In this document: positions 56,301 to 64,000 of the stretch, in pieces
How the letters are laid out: each line of letters starts with the position of its first letter
Numbering within the stretch: the first letter of the stretch is position 1
Source of the DNA: Vanessa cardui
Lineage: Eukaryota; Arthropoda; Insecta; Lepidoptera; Nymphalidae
Direction: 5' to 3'
Assembly (NCBI RefSeq): GCF_905220365.1
Contig: NC_061135.1
Location: forward strand, 13,545,501-13,609,500
DNA length: 64,000 bases
Notes under the pieces: generated by a model
Seen by the model: only the letters and a program-made list of their open reading frames with translations
The model's database searches: none
What the model was told of the DNA's origin: nothing
Made by a program: the position numbers and the translations under genes

Positions 56301-56551
56301 ATTTATGTCTTTTATAAGTAAGTATTATAAAATTGTAACCTTCGTAAATTATATTGATAGAATCGGTTGTTTCTAGTTACTATTGCGCAAGCGCAATGAC
56401 TTTGTTTTCCATCATCAAGGCAATAAATTAATCTAAATAGTATATATAGCTACATGAGTTCAAAATTTAATTTTCGTCGGTATGGAGCGAAAGCTTGGCG
56501 GAAGCATATCTCATTAAGTAATCGGAAATCTGTTACAATCTGTCAATACCC

Positions 56552-56665
56552 CCACTGGGCGAAGGCCTCCTCTCCTATTAACTAAATAGTTTGGGGTTTA
56601 TTCCATCATATTGCTTCAATTAAGATTGCAGGTTTCCTCACGACGTTTACCTACCTTCGCCACCT
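56552..56665 (-). mobile_element. SINE-A fragment
   Basis: CACTGGGCGAAGGCCTCCTC and GCAGGTTTCCTCACGACGTT remain from the reverse-strand body. Confidence 0.55.
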
Positions 56666-56874
56666 AACATAACAAAATAACATAAAAAAAAAAAAACATA
56701 AAAAATACACAAAGCAAGTATGATTAGATATCTAAATAAAAATCTCATTTAATCTCAAATTTTATCAACAATAATGGCTTTATTTATAATAAAAATTATA
56801 GGTAAAACTAAACACATTTAATAGATTGTATAAAACAATTTTAAACGCTTCATATGGCTTATTATTGTTCATCT

Positions 56875-57510
56875 ATATTATTATTATAAATGTAAAAGTA
56901 ACTCTGTCTGTCTGTCGCTCTTTCACAACTATACCACTGAACCAAATTTGATTATATTTGGTGTGAAGGAAACTCGAACTCCAAGAAAGAACTACTAATT
57001 TTGCCTAGCACATGACAACCAATAGGCTATTTGACTGGTTTTTAAAATAAATGTTATATTATTTAGTAGAAGTTAAGGAACCCAGTGAAAGTTGTGTTTT
57101 TTATTTCTAGTACATATTTGCCGAAAAATATCATATTTAAAATTCCATATTTAAATAACGCGCAAAAACACTACTTGGACAATATGGCGCTGCAAAGAGG
57201 TCGGTGACGTCACTTTCTTGTATTTTAATCTGTGATACATATAGTAAAAAAGCAAAGTTTACAAGAAAGGGAGTTCTTCATAAGCCCGGCCAATCAGGAG
57301 CGTTTTGTTTCACGTGACAAATATTTGAAACATTTTTATTTATGAATTTTTGAATAAATTAAGTAAGTATATATTCAACTTTTATTAGTAAATAACCATT
57401 TTTAAATATACACTGATTACAATAATTCTCAATTTATTTTTCGTATTGTCAAATAGCCTATAACCTAAAAAGCGAGCGAAGCCACGAGCGAAATGTAGGT
57501 ACTCAGTTTA
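56875..57510 (+). repeat. Dispersed repeat, possibly a non-autonomous transposon
   Basis: Begins TTATAAATGTAAAAGTAACT with CTGTCTGTCTGTCGCTCTTT, contains ACCAATAGGCTATTTGACTG and an inverted CAAATAGCCTATAACCTA, and ends AGCGAGCGAAGCCACGAGCG. Shorter relatives are at 44520-44720 and 31945-32075. Confidence 0.5.
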
Positions 57511-60500
57511 AAATAAATTCTAACAGATTATAAAATCTCTTTAAAAAAAACTCAAATGTCATTTTCTGTGTTATCTGTATTTTGCTAAAATTATTGCAAA
57601 TTATGACAAGCTCATATCTACATCTCAAACTCTGAACTTATCTTTAATCTGTGGAGTTAAGAGATGGAATGAAAAAAAAATATATTTATTGTGTTTACAC
57701 AAATACGTAGGTGGTAATCCGAGTAAATTCCGAGGTACTTATTCAAAATATTAAGTCACAAGATCAGGGTTTCATTGTTGGTTAGTTTAAAAAAAAGTTA
57801 ATAATATCATTGGGTTCTAATTTCGTTTGTACGTGTTAATCGTAACCGTATAAAAGTGTCAACCAGAATAAAGGAACCAACTTGAAATGAGTGTGAATGA
57901 CGCTTAGGGTATTGTGTTACAACCTATATAAAAGCCTTCACGTTAACCGAAAATGATTCTTAATTGAAGTCACATAGAGTAAATTTTTCCTTTAATTACA
58001 TTATCGAATCTCGTTTTAATAAAATGATGATTGTTCAAGTATCGCAATGGGCTCGATATGTCTTTATTTTTTTTTTTATTTCTGGTTACGGTTTGGATTC
58101 TTAGAATAACTTTTATTGGCCATGCAATTTTCAAGAGGTCATTCAGTAATGTTTATTTATAAATTAGGTATTGCTATACTAATATAAAATATTTTTTTTT
58201 TATATATTTTCTTTCTTATATCTTGTTATCACAGCACAAACCTAACAGCCACCTGAGAAAATATCATATCAAAGGTAGCCTACCTACCTAAGCAACGTAG
58301 CAATGATTTTAATTTAAAGGCTTTCAATTTAATTTACGTATGTTTATTTCTGAAAAAAGATAATTTTTTAAAAAAAAAAGCAACACTAACTAGACAAAGA
58401 TGTAAAGTGACATACTTTTTTTACTCTTTGAAAAAAAAAATATGTTCTTAGATATTCAATTTACAAATAAAAACAAATTTTTTAGCCCTTTTTTTGAAAA
58501 TTTATAATATTAGACTATACGAATATAAGCTTTAAGTTATTTGCACCGTGTATGTCTAAGTAGGTATCTAGACACCTAGGTACATGTAGGCAATACGCAG
58601 ACGGGGGACGATCCTAATTAACCGTCTGCCTCCCATTCCTACCATCCCCACTGAAATCACTTTATTTGTACATATGTTGTTATAAGAGTTCAACTTTGAT
58701 AAACATTTAAAAATAATTTATAAACGATTTTCAGCGAGTGCTTAGTTCAATAATTTCTCTCTTTCTTGTATTGTTGATTTGACATTAGGAAGAGAGAGAC
58801 AAAAAATGTTCACTCACTTAAGAATGATCTATCGGTTAATCCCTAAGGTTCAATTTGTAAAGTTTGATTTGAATCATTTATATATCTACTTAAGCAGGTA
58901 GGTAGGTAAGTCTATATATAGGTACCTATTGGAAGACTCATTAGGTACCTACCTACTATTTTTAGTTCAATACACCTAGGTTAGGTTAGGTTCCCAATAC
59001 CTAAGTAGCTTTCTACTATACCTAGTATTAATATTGTTTTTTCACATGGTTTATTTAAACTTGCTTAAGCCATGTTTATATATGTTTGATACGTAGCTAT
59101 TATATGTTGGTAGGTATAGTACCAACTTAACATTTTTAGATTACGTACCGACTACTTACGTATCTTAACTTGTATATAACTTAGGTATACCCGTAAGTTA
59201 CTTTGACAAAATTCAATTTGCGATTAAAAGAAAAAATAATAAAAAAGATTTATTTCACGTAAAATTTCCTATACATATTTTCTCATGGCAAATATTAAGA
59301 AAGTCGTAAGACGAACGTCGAAGTTGTTGCTAAAACATAAACAAATTGTGAAACCGCCGAGGAACTCGCCTTGCCGCCGGCGGTCGATTTACATAAAATT
59401 ACCATCCCTCGCCTCGCTAATACCTCCTTTGTGACGCCTAAATATTTTGCGAACAGTTTTCCACACAAAGTCCCTAATTCAATATACAGACGACGAGCGT
59501 TAAATAATTGCGAAAGTTATTTTGCTGTCGCGAAATATTACATTTTTATTCAATAACAAATTTTGTTTTATAAAAATAATAATTGTGTTAATGACTGTAC
59601 CATACCATACAGATACAATAATGATACACCTCAAATTGTTATAGATTAAATAATTACCTATAATACTTATAACGAACATCATTACTTATTTCATATGTTA
59701 TTCTTAATTTAAAAGCTATTTTACCCTTATTTTTTTTTCAGTATAAATTGATATTAATTTCGAAATATCATCCCATAGCCAGGTGCATGATAAAATTTAA
59801 CGTAACACCGCCCCGCTAGGTACAGTTACATAAACAATGCAAACATAAAGTAAACTGTGGGCCGGTAGTGAAGAGAGAATGAATTTACGGGGTACAGTCG
59901 TGTACAAAGAGCCTGAACGGTGGGCGGAGCGTCACGCCTCCGTCTTGCGGCGGGCAATTAGAACAACAATGAAACAGACCGTTTTGCTATAAAATCAATC
60001 TGCATAAATTAGAACACGTTCGAATTTCGAATCTCTGTCGAAATTTATGTAAACAAGTTATACATAATTATTTGAATATTCCAAAGGATTAAACAAAATA
60101 AATACAGGAATATAATTGTAGAGATGCGTTCTTTTTTATATTAAGCAAATTATGTTCCATTTACAATAACACTTTCTATTTAAAATAAATTACAAAATTT
60201 AAAAAAAAATAGAAGTATTATATTATTATATATTATACTTCATCAACTTCGTTTAAAATTATCTCAAATTCCTATCGTTAAATATTTGATACGTTTGTGT
60301 ATAAAAATAAAAAGTATCTTATTAATACGTATACCATATCGAAATAACTCATTCTTAGACTCATATTTCTGTATGTATAGCCCTTTCACAAGGCTAACTA
60401 ATTACAGGACTCTAAGACTTGCCATCCTTTTTCAACCCTAAGGATATGAAAGAGAAAACCAATCGAATAGACATTTACGTATAAGAAAATTGGTATTTGG

Positions 60501-60789
60501 CACTCGCTATTTTTAGTGTTATCACAGTTTTTTCAGAATGTCGAATTAGTATGCGAATCGGTTAGTCGGTTGTGTATGCGGTGTTTCGCTCATTTCGAAA
60601 AACAATTTTCAACAGGTCGATTGTTTTATGCGAGATGATTTACGAAACATTTCATTGTCGATTTTGCAGCCGTTGTATCTACTTGCAAATCGTATTATGT
60701 GAATACGTACGTAGATATACATACCTAGATAGCACATCGATATATTAAACATGTACATCTGTACAATAAATATAGGTAGGTACATACCT

Positions 60790-61022
60790 ATAATAAATAT
60801 GAGACAACATCACATACATTACTCTGATCCCAATGTAAGTAGCTAAAGCACTTGTGTTATGAAAAATCAGACGTAACGACGGTACCACAAACACCCAGAC
60901 CCAAGACAACATAGAAACTAATGATAATCTACATTGACTCGGCCGGAAATCGAACCCGGGACCTCGGAGTGGCGTACCCATGAAAACCGGTGTACACACT
61001 ACTCGACCATGGAGGTCGTCAA
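60790..61022 (-). mobile_element. tRNA-derived SINE (family C), second copy
   Basis: Nearly the same length and sequence as 1872-2101, with B box GGTCCCGGGTTCGATTTCC and the conserved body TTGTCTTGGGTCTGGGTGTT. The 99-codon ORF across it is an artefact. Confidence 0.88.
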
Positions 61023-61724
61023 ATGTACCTACATACGTGAACAATAGGTATACACATTATATATATCATCACACATACCTGTAAACATATAAACAGGAAT
61101 TGAAGCATATAAAGATTATAATTTATAATTATAATCTTTAAATAGCTGAAGAAGTTTTGTAGGTAACCTTTCACTAATAACTAATCTTAATGTAACTAAT
61201 TAAGTATCAAATATAAAATTGTTTAAGTTCCCAATTTATTTTGCTACTATAATAAAGCAATGCAGCTTCATAGTAAAACAACAAAAGCGAATACAAAATA
61301 GATAACAATAAAGCGATTGCAAATACCCGGTAGAGTCTTATTAAACCTACCGATGTCATTCCAATTTGAAATTATGTCATACTTAACGATTACTGGTAGG
61401 TAATAAGAACGAATACAATTCACATTAGGTATTAATATTTTTATAAATTAAACCCATATTAATTGTAATTCAGTCGTAGTACTTTAGTCAAATAATGAAT
61501 TTTATTTTTGTATCTGAATAGGCATATTTGTAACCATCATTTACGTTAAAACAGGCTTAGGGTATACAATACGTACGTACCAATATTCTATAGCAACATT
61601 TTATCAGTATGATATTATGTTAATGCTATTTTTATTGCCATAGATTTGTGGCCACTCAACGCTCAAACCATTGATGCGTATAAAAATATTACCCGTTCCT
61701 TACGTCGCCGATGCGCTCCTGTAG

Positions 61725-62039
61725 ATATTCCAGCTCGCTCTTTATATCAGAACACGTCAACAGTTAAGATGGCTGTTTGGGGGTAGAATTTATGACAGCG
61801 ATAACTATTTAGATCGCTTACACAAAGCTCCAATATCAAGAAAATTAAAAAGTAAAAACCCACTAATGTCACTCTGCGGCTACAGGTATGATTGTCTTTT
61901 GAGGTTATGTCAGAGAGAGTATCCGAACTCACATGCAAAATTTCACGATTTTGCTCTTGACTTAGCTAAAAATATTGTAAATATTAATCACATGAGCAAA
62001 TCCAGTGTTGTTGGCCTGAATGTTCAACTAAGTAGGTAA
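61725..62039 (+). other. 104-codon open frame without start codon, possible exon, unrecognised
   Basis: A frame open from just after an in-frame TAG (61722) to TAA at 62037, with balanced composition (for example LDRLHKAPISRKLKSKNPLM and REYPNSHAKFHDFALDLAKN). CTCCTGTAG before it could act as an acceptor, and AG/GTAAAT at its end as a donor. I recognise no family. An antisense ORF overlaps it, so chance is quite possible. Confidence 0.25.
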
Positions 62040-62194
62040 ATTACCTAAGTTGGTAAGTTAAGGTAAGTAGTTGTTACGATGTATTCCGAACGCTATTCCG
62101 ATCCAACTTTAATGGAAGCGCTACTTAACCATTGTGTTAGCACATAGGAAAACGGTTAGATACGTTTCGATTCGATTGCGAGTTACATTTTTCT

Positions 62195-62275
62195 AGTGAT
62201 GGATTTGAACCCGCAATCGTCGGTTAAAACTCACGTGTTCCATTGTGCCTGAGCCATATCGGCTACAGATTAATC
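62195..62275 (-). mobile_element. SINE-A-like tRNA head fragment
   Basis: GATTTGAACCCGCAATCGTC (reverse B box) and GTTCCATTGTGCCTGAGCCA. Only the head remains. Confidence 0.45.
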
Positions 62276-63399
62276 ATTGGATAAAGACTATTGGTATCGT
62301 AAATATAAATATATAAATAAATAAACGCAGTTCTATAGTAAAAAAATTATACAATTGCTAAAGTTGTACGTCATGTCATTAGATCCCCAGTCGAAACAAT
62401 AAACACACAATACAGTATATCCTTAGAAGCGGAGATGCTGGTTGTCTATGTTACGGACGAGTAAAATTTTCCCGTAATTTCCTTATTCTGTAACATCGCT
62501 TTCCCCAACAAAGGCCGCTGTGGAGACAGTAAACAAAATGGCGTATTTAAATGGGCGGCAACTGCATTGTTAGCTCGCGGCGTCTCATCGATATCTCTAG
62601 TGCTACCCCACTCGCACTCGCGGCTAAATCTCTTTATTATCCTTTCTCATTCACCATGACATAAAATTTCACACCCCACAAAAGAAAGTCTAATTTATTT
62701 CGAAGGCATTAGGGTTTATTTTCGAATGGTCTGGTATAAGAGCAAGCTGTATCACAGTCGTTTACCGCGACATGTGAAACTGTTGCATATTGTTCTGTCC
62801 TTATCTATCTTGAGGCGGATAGCGTATTTTTATATCTGCATCTCGCTCTCTCGTGCCTCCTGAGAAGTAATGTGTTGTTGCTTGTTGTGATATCTCCAAA
62901 ATAACAGGGAAGTACTCGCTACGAAGTTGTCATTTGTAACGGTTTTAAAAGGACCGACAGCAAACAAATGAATTATGAAACACTAAATATTTTGCCACTT
63001 TTTTTTCAACATACAGATATTAAAAGTAAAAATGGTCGATACGGTTAATTTATGATTATTAATATAGTATTGGTAAATTTTTGAAAATAAACGCCTACGT
63101 GTAATACAAAAACGAAGAATAACTAAAGAAAAAAATACATTTGAAACAATGCTTAGTCGCTATTTTTTTCCAAATACTATAGTATTAAAAAAACAAATTA
63201 AAAGAACTACCTTTTGTCAATCAATTACAGATGACAAACTACCTTATATATTATTTGTATTACAATTATTAATGTATATACAAAAAATATGCAAGTCTAA
63301 ATGTAAAGTTCATGTATTGTAAGGTTTTCGTTATGTCTAATTTTTATGACTTCACAGCTCATAAATCACTGTTTACTTGCGATCAGTACCAGCGGCCTC

Positions 63400-63583
63400 A
63401 AGGCAGGGCGCGTGGAGTCGCAAAGCCGCCGGAGTGGGGCGTCGCTAAACAAAAACACGTATACAAGGAGCGGGCGAGCGGTGATTGGCCGGCGACGGAG
63501 CGGCCCCCGGCGTAGCGCGCGCTGCCGCCCGCCGAAGCCGACTCCGGGCCGGCCGCACTCGCGCACCGACCGCCACCGCGAAC
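63400..63583 (+). promoter_or_regulatory. GC-rich 5' UTR/promoter region of the forkhead gene
   Basis: An abrupt rise in GC and CpG content starts near 63395 and continues into the coding exon. It includes an inverted CCAAT-like GTGATTGGCCGG at about 63481 and no TATA box. The transcription start cannot be placed from sequence alone. Confidence 0.4.
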
Positions 63584-64000
63584 ATGTGTAGCGGAGCCGA
63601 AGGAGGCTCCTGGCCGCTAGCCAAAGACGCGCCCGCCGTAACCGCCGCCGCGATCGACCACTACCGACTTCAGCTTTACAACTACGCCGTCGCCGAACGC
63701 CTCCGCCTGTACCCGCCGGCGGTGGCACCATGCTATGGACCCTACGCTCCACGTCTTGCTCTCTCTATGTCACTGCTTCAACAACGCGCGCTTCAGCCCG
63801 AGGAACCGAAACCACAACACAGTTATATCGGCCTGATTGCTATGGCTATCCTCAGCTCACCAGAACGGAAACTTGTTCTGTCCGACATCTACCAACATAT
63901 TCTTGACAACTATCCCTACTTTAGAACGAGAGGTCCCGGCTGGCGGAATTCAATTCGACACAACTTGTCGCTAAACGATTGTTTTGTCAAGGCGGGCAGA
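63584..64000 (+). CDS. Forkhead transcription factor, FoxQ2-like (5' part, cut by the window)
   Basis: Sequence-specific DNA-binding regulator of the nucleus. From ATG at 63584 the frame stays open for 139 codons to the window edge. The N terminus is Ala-rich (DAPAVTAAAIDHYRLQLYNY), with LALSMSLLQ, possibly an EH1-like repressor motif, before the forkhead domain. The domain starts at about residue 77 (KPQHSYIGLIAMAILSSPER) and continues through LVLSDIYQHILDNYPYFRTR and GPGWRNSIRHNLSLNDCFVK (recognition helix, N-S-I-R-H-N-L-S intact). The window ends before the wings. The pair YFRTRGPGWRNS and HSYIGLIAMAILSS points to FoxQ2 rather than FoxL or FoxD, by recalled family similarity. In insects FoxQ2 is linked to anterior head patterning. 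This start was chosen as the first ATG after GC-rich leader DNA. The exon is preceded by more than 11 kb without another supported gene. Confidence 0.88.
   Translation, partial: MCSGAEGGSWPLAKDAPAVTAAAIDHYRLQLYNYAVAERLRLYPPAVAPCYGPYAPRLALSMSLLQQRALQPEEPKPQHSYIGLIAMAILSSPERKLVLSDIYQHILDNYPYFRTRGPGWRNSIRHNLSLNDCFVKAGR

Larger units (their letters stand above)
52063..63583. other. Gene desert upstream of the forkhead gene
   Basis: Mostly AT-rich non-coding DNA. It holds SINE copies (53913-54169, 56150-56300, 56552-56665, 60790-61022, 62195-62275), a retroelement tail (54967-55215) and a dispersed repeat (56875-57510). Some GC-raised non-repetitive islands might be regulatory (52600-53050, 59310-59530, 59790-60010, 62440-62840). 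A 104-codon open frame without start lies at 61725-62039. Confidence 0.5.

Noticed and set aside
58978..58995. TTAGG-like telomeric repeat (GGTTAGGTTAGGTT)
   Set aside because: Only two to three units in a TAGGTACCTACC-rich stretch; too short for a telomere or a meaningful interstitial array.
1..64000. CRISPR arrays, operons, riboswitches or prophage
   Set aside because: No regularly spaced repeats, Shine-Dalgarno-led genes or phage genes; introns, TATA boxes and SINEs show a eukaryotic nuclear genome.

Overview
This window looks like nuclear DNA from a lepidopteran (butterfly or moth). It is AT-rich with small introns (a few hundred bases to 1.8 kb). It carries several copies of tRNA-derived SINEs, MITE-like elements and non-LTR retrotransposon pieces of types common in Lepidoptera, and a cluster of RR-2 cuticular protein genes with the standard tiny first coding exon (start codon plus three codons). 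No bacterial, rRNA or genuine tRNA gene was seen. The species is not identifiable from the sequence alone.

Layout. (1) 293-3020 (+): the last three visible exons of a WD40 protein resembling WDR61/SKI8; its first intron is full of mobile elements. (2) 6.9-39.7 kb: a cuticular protein cluster of seven RR-2 genes, at 6941-7606 (-), 16692-17297 (-), 19067-19627 (+), 22786-23346 (-), 25118-25722 (+), 29159-29792 (-) and 38958-39659 (+). Each has a TATA box about 50-60 bases upstream of its start codon, a 12-base first coding exon, and a second exon holding the rest of the signal peptide, the chitin-binding RR-2 domain and an Ala/Pro/Tyr/Lys-rich tail. (3) 9.39-14.63 kb: a nearly full-length I-like non-LTR retrotransposon lying inside the cluster, with gag-like ORF1 and endonuclease-RT-RNase H ORF2; ORF2 is broken by one frameshift near its end. 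(4) 39.7-50.2 kb: gene-poor DNA with several SINEs and some GC-raised non-repetitive islands. (5) 50233-52062 (-): a two-exon GT10 alpha-1,3-fucosyltransferase. (6) 52-63.5 kb: a gene desert leading to (7) the first exon of a forkhead gene (63584 to the window edge), most like FoxQ2, cut off inside its DNA-binding domain.

The most striking structure is a large palindrome. Positions 16611-19711 and 22702-25802 are inverted copies (paired coordinates sum to 42413-42415) around a 3-kb spacer, and each arm carries a divergent pair of cuticle genes. A 1239-bp core (18439-19677 against 22736-23974) shows no mismatch by reading, while DNA outside it differs by a few percent on one side and by scattered mismatches on the other. 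This is what arm-to-arm gene conversion would produce. The four palindrome genes are extremely GC-rich compared with the three outlying paralogs, which fits GC-biased conversion.

How the genes relate: the cuticle proteins are secreted structural proteins that bind chitin and are probably laid down together. The other three loci (WDR61-like, fucosyltransferase, FoxQ2) are unrelated neighbours. All splice sites were read by eye and have not been checked against transcripts.
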